DNA of 64,000 bases from Aphis gossypii (Eukaryota > Arthropoda > Insecta > Hemiptera > Aphididae), in the NCBI RefSeq assembly GCF_020184175.1, contig NC_065531.1:8143213-8207212 (forward strand), read 5' to 3'. This document shows, piece by piece, positions 53,026 through 64,000 of this stretch. Both the position numbers and the translations under genes were made by a program. Each line of letters begins with the position of its first letter. Position 1 is the stretch's first letter. Below the pieces are notes generated by a model. That model had not been told where the DNA came from and searched no databases. It saw only the letters and a program-made list of their open reading frames with translations.

Positions 53026-53639
53026 TTTTTAAAAGAAAATTATGAAAAAATTCAAAAAGAAAAACTTAACTGAAAACAGCTCAGCAGAGGTAAGCGATCA
53101 GGGCGATTCGCTGCGAGCAACTGGTTTACCGTACACACTAGCGTCGATTCGTAATGTAATATCCCTTTGATGTTCGTCAAAATACCGACGCTCGGGTGGA
53201 TCGACGACTTCGCGAGCCGAGCACTCACGAATGATACAGTAACACCGTACACACTTGAGCATTACAGTTACATTACAGCGTTACATTACACCTAAATGCT
53301 CCGGTGTGTACCCGCCTTAGGGGTTCACTTCTAAGGATTTTACTGTATATATATATATATGGTTACTCCACGGCTGTATAGTATAATTGTTATTATATAG
53401 CATAAAAATAGGTATAACGGATTTTTTCGAAAATCAAACAACCAACAAAGCTCTATATATATAATGTGTTACGTATAGTTCGTTGGAATTGTAGGTTTAG
53501 TCAAACAGAGCACGATATTAGCAATAGCCAATAGGATACAAAATAATATGTTCGATATTTATTATTACTGTGTACCATAATATCACTGTTATATAATATA
53601 TACAGTATGTTTACCTTAAATGAGTTATACGTATCGCGT

Positions 53640-53815
53640 GCACGAGACACGTGAGCCGGCGCTTGTTCTATTCCACATTACCACGTGTCTCACGGCGTAT
53701 ACCTACTGACAAACGCGCTCCCGAGTCCCGAACAGTTCGTGTACCTGCCCGTGACACCGCGTGACATATAATTTCGAGCCACGTGCTTTTATTTTTCTCT
53801 TAAACCCTTTTCTCA

Positions 53816-53863
<48 letters not shown>

Positions 53864-53960
53864 ATACACTCTCTCACTCTTGTACCCGGACACACATGCA
53901 AACTCGCTGAAATCGGGTGGACCGAATGGGTTAGCGGCCGGAAACTATGTTGGGCTCTGA
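53640..53960. promoter_or_regulatory. GC-richer block with three CACGTG E-boxes and a CT tract
   Basis: CACGTG occurs at 53648-53653, 53682-53687 and 53780-53785. The first two lie in an inverted pair, GAGACACGTG and CACGTGTCTC. A CT run of about 34 bases follows at 53825-53858, a potential GAGA-factor type site. The block is richer in GC and CpG than its flanks and has no open frame. It lies 4.3 kb upstream of the candidate cry1 promoter. It may be a promoter or enhancer; the target gene is unknown. CACGTG also occurs singly elsewhere in the window (for example near 3372, 4653, 6193, 10060 and 56733), so only the cluster is notable. Confidence 0.4.
53825..53858. repeat. CT dinucleotide microsatellite
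   Basis: Seventeen or so CT units, flanked by further interrupted CTCTC stretches on both sides. Confidence 0.9.
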
Positions 53961-56340
53961 AAAAGTGAAAAATCAAAAAAGTTATCTAGATACAGATAAG
54001 GATGAAAATAAAATGATTATTTAAGTACAGATGAGATAAAAACATAACACGTTTTGATCTAGATGATAAAATAAATGAGTTTAATTTTAATAATAAGGAA
54101 TAAAAATTAAAATATAATTTCAATATTATGATCAAATAAATATTAATATAACATATTATAGAATTATATTTTATACTATATTACAATTTATATAGTAGTA
54201 ATACTATAAATTTGTCGTTTTATTGAAAATTTTTTGATCAATATTTAAAATAACTTATTTGGATTTAAAAAAAAATCCTATTAATTATTAGTTAGAATTT
54301 AATAGTTAATAAAATATAATATAATAGTTATAAAATTTATTTTTTTTTAACTTCAAAAGATATCGAAAACGTGTTTGAAACAAGTTTTAAACTTGTTTAA
54401 ATAATCTAAGAAAATTTTTTAAGCAAATAAAACGTTAATTTTGTTTAATTTAAAAACCTTATTTTTTCCAGCCGTATTTTTTAGCGAATTGAAAAGAAAA
54501 AATATTTTTTTATGTTATACATTTCGTGATCAAAATTTTTCATTTTTGACACTCAGCTTTGCAGGAGAATGTCATAATTTGTTTCTACGACAGTTATCTT
54601 TTGCAATTTAATACCAACACTTATTATAACTCGTTTATGCGTACATACTACTAACATTAGTATCTTATGATACCAAATTATTAAATGGATCATGGTACAC
54701 CTAAATTTAGGTAGATGCTTATTTTTAGAATACTCAAAATGTTCTCAAACTTTAAACTATGAAATATTTTGTTTTTATACCAGAAAATCAAGATCTATCC
54801 ATAACAATAAAATTTCACTTGAATCATGTTATATAATATAATATGTCTACATTAGAATTTTACCGTATATAGGATACGATGCTTGTAAAACAATACATAA
54901 GTACAATTAACTACAGTTTAAACTCATAAAAAATATGAACGAATACTTACCAATTTCAATGAAATAATATTTTGAATAACATAATATGACATTAAAACTT
55001 GTATTCTGATGTTCAAATTGTAAATTAAATACTGATGGGAAATAATTTTTGATTAATAAAACAATTTATTATTGAACGTAACCCACCATATTGACACTCA
55101 GCAACCGTTAATATTTGAACGAGTTATACTTACCTATACACCATGCTATATGACATAACATAAATTCGATATTATAATAAGTAATAGGCGTCTAGTATCT
55201 ACACACATTTTATGAGTACAATATAATGAACATCTTCTGGTCAGTAATTTTATAGAAAAATCGTAAATTTAGAACTTCGTTTCAAAAATAAGTTTACAAA
55301 AAATTATCAATAATAATATATTACTTATACTTTATAACTATATTACTATTTTCTATAGTTAGGTTTAATTTTATTGTAATGATATTATGTTAATGTATAT
55401 TTGTTTACATCCGCTATTTTTTTTTCAACAATTCGAATATAATTAATTTTCATTTTGACTTAGATTTTAGAATAACAGAACAACTTGTATAATATGGAGT
55501 CCTTTATTATTATTAAAAAGTTTCAGCTTGAACGAGTTTACCAAAGTTCTATGTATTTATTTAAATAGAAAAATGACGGTCTAATTCATACTATTACTCG
55601 TATTGTTTTTTTCAAGATAAGTTAGGTTAGTAGGCTATTTGTAGTAAAATTATATTATTCATGTGAAAAATAATTTATTCGGATATAGATGCTCCAGTAC
55701 CTATTATTGAACAATGTCCGTTTTCTTGTCTTTTGTTTTAACCTAACCTTTCCCGTGACTATTTCTTTCCTATATTTTATCCTAATCATTATTTTAAAAT
55801 AATCCTTAAACAGAATGATGAAACTGCCCAATAAGATACATCATTTCTAATATGATTTATTATTACAGTTATTAAATTTTACTATTATTAAAATTATTTC
55901 ATTATCATTTTTATGGTTAATTAGATAAATATTTTGAATTGCGTTCAAACCATTTAAACACACAAACGTATATATGTATATATTAATAAATAATAATATA
56001 ATATAAATATGTATACACATAGAAATTTGAAGTTGTATTAACTCCAAATGTTCTCATTGCTAAACACGACATTTGCACGTCGATTTTCACTTACTGCGAC
56101 TGGGCGGTTGTTTTAACACTATCTATTGTTCACGCTATAATTTTAACATAAATTCTTATTGGAGTTATAACAACACCAGATTTGGTTTTAAATTAACATT
56201 ATTTATGTGTTTTTCTGATGACATATTACGTATTTCTACTACTAAAAATAGTTAAAAAGAACACACTATTGAAGGTTGAATCAAATAATATGTACTTTTG
56301 AATTTAACTGTCATAAATAAGTTAGGTTAACAATAAACAA
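53961..56340. other. AT-rich stretch without a recognisable gene
   Basis: No convincing coding sequence. The open frames 55847-56047 (minus) and 56073-56255 (plus) show no motif and have random AT-rich composition. Confidence 0.5.
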
Positions 56341-56399
56341 TATTATAATAATAAATTCTTTGGAAAAAGAAGTGTCAAGATTTTTTTCTCAGTTGATGA

Positions 56400-56503
56400 G
56401 TTTTGAACCCTCAAGGCCTCAACTATCTTGATTAAATTTACCTAACCTATATGTCGCCTAAAATCCTACACGCTAAACCATTAGACTACCTATCGGGACT
56501 TAT
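56400..56503 (-). repeat. tRNA-like / SINE-like sequence (weak)
   Basis: On the minus strand TAGTCTAATGG (56478-56488) fits the pol III A box, and GGTTCAAAAC (56400-56409) partly fits the B box. The 68-base gap between them is too long for an ordinary tRNA, and I cannot fold a cloverleaf. It may be a decayed tRNA-derived SINE or chance. Confidence 0.25.
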
Positions 56504-56590
56504 AGGTATGTATTAAAATTCACTATTTAAACAAGACGTTAAAATATTATAGAATTAGGTTCGTTCAATAATAATTTATTATATAGGTAA

Positions 56591-56873
56591 CAAAGGTGCC
56601 TGCAGAGAGGGGCCAGTGGATGCCATTGCACCCACTGATATTTTTTAATAAACAAAAAAATGATTGTGCATGTGAGATTCATAACTTTATTTTATAAAAT
56701 TTCGGAGTTCATAATTGCCCGTATTAGTGAATCACGTGCTGCACGAATTAAATTTTTGATCATCTTAGTTCTACTAAAATAACATAATGTTATTGCTAGT
56801 AGGTATATGTGAATATAATATAACATGCATTTCATTTTGCACCCTCTGAGCTGATTTTCTGCAGGCGCCCTTG
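56591..56873. mobile_element. hAT-type MITE, 283 bp, with 8-bp target duplication
   Basis: The ends CAAAGGTGCCTGCAG and (inverse) CAAGGGCGCCTGCAG are imperfect inverted repeats. The same eight bases, ATAGGTAA, flank both sides (56583-56590 and 56874-56881). The minus-strand frame 56692-56922 crosses the right border and is not a gene. The GC-rich, GGCGCC-containing ends recall the MITE at 37890-38049. Confidence 0.8.
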
Positions 56874-57990
56874 ATAGGTAACAAAGAAAAAGAGTAAGTA
56901 TCAGTATTAAGAAGAAGTACACAGTCTACCTATCTAGTAATAAACTAGAGGGTTCAAACTAATTAACCAAAATCAAAACTCTGAGCTCACCTTTCCCACC
57001 AGTTCAAATATATTTTTATTCTATTCATAACTAATTGTTTGCTTTATACTACCTAATCTTAAAGACTCATTTGAAATTGTATGCCTTGGAAACAAATTTT
57101 AGGTATACTATACCTAGGTACTGATTGTATGTATATCGACCCTATTTTGATCACAACTGTAAAATTAATAATAACGTTTTATTGTGTTTGTAGTCAAATA
57201 ACTCCATAGCCGCGTTATCACAATAACATTGAGTAGTAAAATTTACAATTTTATTTTGACTCAAATCAAATTTTAGTTAGTAATGGTTACAACTTTACAA
57301 ATATATTACATTGACGAAAATACTATTTAAACTTAAAATTAAAATAACTAAAAATAACTACATAAAATTATTAGTTTAATATTATAATGATGTGTTTGAT
57401 GTAATCTAACCAGTGATCTTAAAATAACAAATTATAATTGTTGAGTTTTAACAACACTGGGACCGTCTAAATACTATTATATTCTTAAAACAGAAATATT
57501 GGTATTAAAAACAAACTTTATACAATTTTAAAATTAACTATTTCAATAGTTTTAAAATGAGACCTATATTGATTTTAATTGAAACATAAATAAATTTATC
57601 AAAACAACAAAGTATCTTAATTTTACTATTAACAATTTGTTGCTTTAAAATGTTTAATGCTCAACACTGGTTATTTAAATTAACGCTTTATTGAGGTTTC
57701 ACTTAACAAAAAAAACTATTAAACCGAGTTTTTAGTATGTGACATCAGAGTTAGGAGTTAATACAACTCCAAATTTCTATGTGTAATATTTCTATAGGTA
57801 ATAATAACCTGAAAACTGCAATAATAATGTAATCAAATTTAATTAATAATTATAATAACTATGTTTACTTACTGGCACACTATAAAGTCTATATTATAGT
57901 TACAGAAATGTCCACCACCATAAAAGCACACCTTCTCTTAAACGTGTCGCCGGATTTTGAACCCCTCCACTCTCGTTCCAGCATCAGTTG

Positions 57991-58112
57991 TATATAAGTA
58001 GCTAGCCGACTTCTACGACCACGCACACGCATCACGGCCGAATCTCGAACTGCTACATTGGCGTAATAACGAGAAACCGTTCACGGTATACCTGTTCACT
58101 GTTCATAATCAG
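57991..58112 (+). promoter_or_regulatory. Candidate TATA promoter and non-coding first exon of cry1
   Basis: TATATAAG at 57991-57998 is followed by a GC-richer stretch without a useful ATG that ends in the donor CAG|GTAAAA after 58112. The cry1 start codon downstream is preceded by a splice acceptor at 61924-61925, so at least one untranslated exon must lie upstream, and this is the best candidate (intron of about 3.8 kb). A second candidate untranslated exon runs from about 59096 (after TTACAG) to 59216 (CAG|GTAGAG). The transcription start would lie near 58020-58030 (inference). Confidence 0.45.
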
Positions 58113-61100
58113 GTAAAATTATCATATTTTTAACAACTTTATTATAATAATATATCGTTTGTAGAAAATCATTACCAATTCAAATCACGTTCTGGCTGCG
58201 AAATGCATACGTTAAATTATTAAATTTATTGTTATCTTGTCAGGTTTACTGGAAAAACCATTCTGTTGTCCAAGCTTATACGATTATATTATTATATTAC
58301 CATTATTCATGTGTATGGAATATGTATATGTAACTAGAAATGTAACATTTAGGAAAAATTTAAAAATTTAATTTTTCGTTTTAAAGTACAGCCTTAATTT
58401 GAACATTGATAATATAAAAGTTTGAAATATTTTTCAATTAAATTTAAAAATATATGTCATTAGTTTGACTTAACTTTTAATCTTAAAAAATTTTTATGAC
58501 GTTGTAATTATAGATTTGTATATTTTGATTTTTTAAATAAACTGAATCTTTTAATTAACCATATTACCTAAAGAAAATAACCCTACATAATATTAAACAT
58601 AAATAATCATTAAAATATTGTCGTTCTGAAATTTCAAGTATTACAAAATTTTCATTTTAGAAATTTATAAAATGAAAATTTTCTACCATCATCTTGAATA
58701 AATACAATAATAATAATATTCTTATGATACAGTAATAACCTAGATGGAGTATTATTGAGAAGCTTTCTGACATTATATCTCATCATAAATCAAATCTATG
58801 CAGCAACATATATTTGAATACATATACTCGCGTATTATTGTATTACTTGAACAAAACAAAATAATTATAATTTATATTGTTTTCCAGTCAATACTTTAAC
58901 ATGGCAATTCGTCTGTCAGCCAATATTTGATCAAATTTCAATTAAAAACAAGATTATAAATTATCTGAGTATTACAGTTCAAACAAACTATTTTCGTTTT
59001 TGAAATTTCCACCAAAAAGCGATCCGCTTTTCACCAGTTTTGACAGCTCTTAAAATATTGTGATTGGCAGCGGATGATGATAATAATATATTACAGTGTC
59101 CAGTGCAATTCGTCTAGTCTGTGATTGTAAATATCTAGATCCTTAAATTCCCCAATGGAATAAAGAAAATCGTTAACACGCATATAGTGCATTTATCATT
59201 AAAATTATAAAATCAGGTAGAGTTTTAACGATATTAATACATATTTTGATGATTATCACCTTGAGTATAATATTATAATAATATTGTAAGTTTTAATCTG
59301 ATGCAATGTTTATACCTAATATGCAACAAATTTCCGTTACAGGAAAAAATATTATTTACTATTATCTGTTGTCGTAATGCGTTGTTCTCAATCAAATCAT
59401 TTTATTTTATTTTTTATAAGTTATTAAAATAATTCACTTAAATGAATTTTGTCTTTGTGTATTTAAATTATGTTACATTTATTAGTTATTATTAGGGCTA
59501 AAAAAGACCTTAAAAATAAATAATAAGTGATTCTAAGTCAACCATTTTTTTTTCTTATAATGATTTAAATGTATTGCTAATTCCATATAGGAAAAAAAAA
59601 ATTGATCTAAATGTGTATGGGATATGATGTTATTAATTATAGAATTTTATACATTTCAAACAAACTATCTATTACGGTAAACTTTTATGAGAAATTTCCT
59701 ATTACACCACTCTTATAAAATTGAATATATATGTTGTTTTTACTAAAAAAAATATTGGCCATTATTCCATTAAAAATTGGAATTTTCAATTTCGAAAAAA
59801 ATAAATTGTAATATATTAATAGATTTTAAAAGTAAATAATTCAAATTGTATATAAAAATAAAAGGTAAAAAGAGTAAACATTGAAAAATTTAATTGCTTA
59901 ATGTAATCGTATTATATTAATGTAATATAGTTAAATTTTCGTTTAATATAACGGCATTGATATTTTTTAAAACGAATTTAGTCAAGTTCAATTAAGAAAA
60001 CATGTAGCATTAAATAATTGACGTTACGAATAAAAACGTTCAAAAGTTGTATAATGTTTGCATGCAATGTACTTGTGAAAACTTAAGTAGGTAAGTGTTC
60101 GCTGAACTTTGAAGAAAACATGATGAGCTTCACAATTTACAGTTTGTACATAATTTATATTATATACTATATTATACCACTTAAATGTAAAGTTATTTTC
60201 ATATGAACTTAAAATTTATATAACAATTAATTATTTTATTTTTTTAATAATAAATTAATTTTTTCTCATTAATAACTTTAAATTTATATTATAATACCTA
60301 CTAAGACTTATCCAAACTTAAATGTTTATAAATAAATAAATTATTCTTTAAAAATTTGATTTTTTATATAATCATTTTAGACATTTACCTAATGTATGAG
60401 ATAATAATAAAAATTATAGATTTAAAAATAACTAATGAAAAAAAATAGTATAATAACTTGTATTTTGTTGTCAACATTTAGTATTAGATATAGATTCTTT
60501 AAAGGAGGTATACATAAAAACATTTTTTATATAAAAAATCTCAAATATTGAGTTAGAAAACGTCAATTAAAAATAACAAAGCGTAATACTTAATAAATAA
60601 TAATATCCAATAAATTATAATAAATGCATATTAGCGTATACTAATATTAATTCACAGTAGTCAAAACAATCTACTACACTCAACAGTCTACAATGTAGGA
60701 AGTGTCAATCAAATATTTATAAAACGTGCATGCTTCACAGTTGCCTATAAACTATACATAAAGTACACACTTATATTTTTATATTTTTATACTTATATTT
60801 TCCAAATATTTACGTCTTTAATTCGTTCATTAACTTATAAATTTCCAATTCACAAGTATTGCGGTCTATAATTTAAAAAAAAAATCATGATCAAAAATCA
60901 ATGATTGGTAAACTATAAATTTAGGTCCTAGGATCTTTTTATATCACTTATTGTTATTTTAAAAATCTTGAGAGTTACATAGGCACAAGACACTTACGTA
61001 TCAAAAACATAATATGTTTAATGTAAATGCATTTTATAAAAATTTGGGTTTTTATATCATAAAATTTGTATTATATAGTATGGTATTTTAAAATATAAAC

Positions 61101-61942
61101 TATACGGCTTAATTATTTATACATTTTTGATAGAATCAAATGAATATTTGACATTTTTTTCTATTTACTATTTGAGACGATACAATTTTCACGAGTTAAC
61201 TTGTAAGTGCTACCAAAGAAAGAAATTATTTTTAAGCATCGACTCCTAAATTTGAATTTATATCCTTATTCTTTGTAGGTATTTACTCTAAATAAAAATA
61301 TATACAACGATAATATTATATAGTAGATCAAATGTTATACAAAAGCCTAATCTTGTTAGTATAAAAACATTCAACTATTGAAAAAATACAAGTTAACATT
61401 TGTTATGCTAACAAATTGTGTTGTCAATATTTAGACAAATAATTGAGAAAAATAATCATAACACTTCAGAAGATAATATCTGAAATAATTAATTTTCTGA
61501 AGACTATGTCATACAATTATAAAACTTAAGAATTTTTTTAATATTTAAATTAACAAAATTATTTAACATTTTATGCATATTAAAACATTATACAAAAAAT
61601 TAAGAATTAACTAACTAATTATGACTTGTTAAAAAACAAAATAATTTAGTCGGTGATAAAAGGAAAGTGACTAATGTTGATAGTATTAGATAAAAGGATT
61701 GTGATGTTTCATAAAAGAAGATAGTCTCGTACAACAGGAAAATTCTACAATCAATTTTTTCATGCGCCTATTTGTGGGCCAAGTGTTGAATGCCCTCGCT
61801 ATAGCCTATAGATCATAATTTAATATAAATCACCATCGCCCAAATCCAAAATCCTTATGTCAAAAATTTCATAAATATAACTTATTTACTTTAGATAATT
61901 ATACGATATTATATTATTTGTACAGGTCGTAAAACGGTAATT

Positions 61943-64000
61943 ATGACTATCGCCGTCCATTGGTTTAGAAACGGCTTAAGGTTGCATGACAACCCAGCCT
62001 TGATTGAAGCTCAAAACAATGCCGATAATCTTATTACACTGTTCATTTTTGATGAAACAACATTCAGTAAGTATAATTAATACATAGAATATGAATATCA
62101 TGTATCATATGACGTGTGTTTTTACAAAATTTATGAATATTTAAAATTAAAATCATTACCTACCTATTAGTCTGCAGCGTGTATAAACTACTACATATAT
62201 ACATCGCAGTTAAATCTTAAACCACAAATAATTAATAATTAATTAAAATTATTTGTAATAGGTATATATAATATATATGGATAATTATAAATAGATTAAG
62301 AAAAATCTTAAAAAGTAATTAAATGTTTTATTAATTAATATTGGTCTCTCTCAAATACTCGTTTGAATAACTTTTTTTATTGGATATTAATGACACTTTA
62401 TAATATCATATGACTGAATTTCTTTTGTTTATATTATTTTGTGTAAATGTTAGTATTTTGTTTTGCTAACTAACAGTTGTATACTACAAATAGAATAACA
62501 GTATATAAATCTTAGCTTTTTTTAATAACATAAGTTTTTTGTTTATTTTTTAAAAAAAAATCTTACTATAGAAAATTTCACATGAAAATTATCTTACAAT
62601 CAAAGTGTCAACCCAACATAAATTTTTTGTTTACTATACCTCATTTAAATCAAATATTGTGAGTTCCGTGCTGATACCTATGTTAATTTTTGATATAATA
62701 GACTAATAATACTAAATTTAATTTAACCTAACCTGTTTTATACTAGATATTTTGTTTATTTAGATACAAAATGGTATGGGTACAATCGGTTGCGTTTTCT
62801 TCTGGAAAGTTTAAAAGACCTGAATAATAATTTAACTTTAGTTGGAGGACATTTGTATATACTTCAAGGATCTCCTGTCAAAATATTTAAAATGATAAAA
62901 GAAAAGATTGGGCTGGATTTTATTACTTTTGAACAGGTATTATTATTATTAAACACATATTTTATTAATTAAATAATATTAAATCAAACTTAAACATTTA
63001 AAATTTCAGGACTGTGACCATATTGGTAAAAATCGTGATGATAAGGTGAAGATGTTTTGCAATGAAAATGAAATAAAATACATTGAGAAAGTTTCTCATA
63101 CACTGTGGAATCCAAAATTAGTAATCGAAAAAAACGGTGGAATAGCTCCATTCACTTATAAACAGTTCCAAGTGAATAGTTAATAATAATGTTTTTACAA
63201 TAAATAATAATGCACATCTAATATGTTAGAATACAGTGAATAAAATTGGTCAACCTCCAAAGCCGGTTGGTAATATTGATTGGTTGAGTACAATTTTTGA
63301 AGAACTTCCAACTTCTATTCTAGATGAATTTAAGGTATTTTTATCTAAAAAATGTATGCACATTATATTAGTATCTAAATTTAAAATATTTAAATATTAT
63401 ATTTTGTTCACATTTTTTATCACTAATTAGTGATTGTTACTGGCATTAATTAATTTTTAGGTGTTAAATAATCCAACTCCGGAAAGCTTTGGACTTTATC
63501 CAGAATTTCCAGAAAATCTAATATCTTCACATCGTTGGTATGGTGGTGAGACCAGAGCTCTAGAGCAATTGAATGAACGACTTGAATATGAAAAAGAAGC
63601 ATTCGTTAATGGGTTTTATTTGCCTAATCAAGTAAATCCTGATCTTTTAAGCCCATCGTCCAGCCTAAGCGCTGCCTTACGATATGGATGCTTATCCATA
63701 AGAAAGTAATGGATATAATTTCGGAAATCAGTAATATAAGTTTCTTTATTTAGACATTAATTTATTGTTAGGTTTTACTGGGAACTTTCAAAACTTTTTA
63801 TCAAACAATTCGAAGGAGATTTATTACCTCAGTACAGTGTTACCAGTCAACTGATTTGGAGAGATTATTTTTACACTATGTCTATTGAAAACAAAAACTT
63901 TGGCCAGATGGAGGATAATCCAGCGTGCATTTCAATACCTTGGAATGATATTAAAATTCCGGAAAATAAAAAGATGTTAGAATGTTGGAAAACCGGCAAA
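61943..64000 (+). CDS. cry1: Cryptochrome 1 (Drosophila-type, light-sensitive), 5' part, runs off the window
   Basis: Exons 61943-62066, 62764-62936, 63010-63171, 63230-63334, 63461-63705 and 63772-64000 have GT/AG borders and join in frame to 346 residues; the 3' part is beyond the window. The N-terminal photolyase-like domain opens with VHWFRNGLRLHDNPAL. KVSHTLWNPKLVIEKNGGIA, FTYKQFQNTV, ELPT...NNPTPESFGLY, WYGGETRALEQLNERL and FVNGFYLPNQ follow, then QLIWRDYFYTMS. These match insect CRY1 rather than CRY2 or a (6-4) photolyase. W299 falls where Drosophila CRY has W342 of its Trp chain. CRY1 binds FAD and acts as a blue-light receptor that resets the circadian clock; in aphids it is also of interest for photoperiodism (family knowledge). 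Intron 3 is only 58 bases. Exon 4 must start at 63230, because the AG at 63235-63236 would bring a stop into frame. Confidence 0.93.

Larger units (their letters stand above)
48263..53317. mobile_element. PIF/Harbinger DNA transposon, about 5.06 kb, near-intact
   Basis: The terminal inverted repeats are 51 bp (48263-48313 and 53267-53317), beginning AGGCGGGTACACACCGGAGC, with a single mismatch at position 41. The flanks are TAG on both sides (48260-48262 and 53318-53320), a three-base duplication as expected for this superfamily. The element encodes both Harbinger proteins: a HARBI1-like nuclease on the plus strand and a MADF/BESS protein on the minus strand. Subterminal motifs include three GTTAC copies spaced by GAT near the left end, and ACCGTACACACT twice near the right end (53128 and 53244). 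The near-identical ends and mostly open genes suggest recent activity. Confidence 0.92.

Noticed and set aside
53052..53252. 66-codon minus-strand frame near the right end of the Harbinger element
   Set aside because: Lies in subterminal repeat sequence upstream of the MADF start, with no motif and no splice link.
56478..56488. tRNA gene on the minus strand
   Set aside because: A- and B-box spacing is wrong and no cloverleaf can be drawn, so it is not called as a tRNA.
63172..63236. Alternative cry1 acceptor at 63235-63236
   Set aside because: It would start the exon with TGA in the required phase. The AG at 63228-63229 gives FQNTVNKIG, matching the insect CRY1 alignment.
1..64000. CRISPR arrays, bacterial operons, riboswitches, rRNA
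   Set aside because: The intron-split genes and eukaryotic transposons show this is animal nuclear DNA, and no regularly spaced direct repeats were seen.

Overview
The window is AT-rich invertebrate nuclear DNA, most likely from an aphid (Hemiptera, Aphididae). The reasons are intron-split genes with several very short introns (58 to 93 bases), long gene-poor AT-rich stretches, many small inverted-repeat transposons, and two host genes whose translated exons match insect families. No bacterial-style operon, CRISPR array, rRNA or convincing tRNA was seen.

Layout. 1-11.5 kb: AT-rich DNA with no gene seen. 11.6-13.4 kb: a CpG-richer block with two TATA-like sites and a probable untranslated exon ending in a good splice donor at 13387. 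13.4-26.8 kb: non-coding, probably the first intron of the next gene, with one MITE. 26.95-36.83 kb, + strand: a complete SLC26A11-like sulfate/anion transporter gene. Eleven coding exons join in frame to 598 residues and cover the SulP membrane domain and a C-terminal STAS domain. 37.9-46.6 kb: mobile DNA. It holds a hAT-type MITE with an 8-bp target duplication, a 420-bp hairpin whose arms encode the same short peptide outward, and a 4.4-kb element with arms of about 465 bp. One of those arms is interrupted by a piggyBac-like MITE at TTAA, and the other arm keeps the empty site. 48.26-53.32 kb: a near-intact PIF/Harbinger DNA transposon with 51-bp terminal inverted repeats and a TAG duplication. 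It carries a HARBI1-like nuclease (+) and a MADF/BESS DNA-binding protein (-) whose exons interlock. 53.6-54.0 kb: a GC-richer block with three CACGTG E-boxes and a CT repeat. 58.0-64.0 kb, + strand: the 5' part of a Drosophila-type (light-sensing) cryptochrome 1 gene. It has a probable TATA promoter and non-coding first exon, then six coding exons, and runs off the window.

Function. The two host genes are unrelated: one is an anion transporter, the other a blue-light circadian/photoperiodic photoreceptor. The two Harbinger proteins belong to one transposition system: the nuclease cuts and the MADF/Myb-like protein supports DNA binding and nuclear localisation. The most unusual structures are the interlocked opposite-strand gene pair with a probable A-tract frameshift in the nuclease leader, the coding hairpin at 41.1-41.5 kb, and the filled/empty-site pair inside one transposon.
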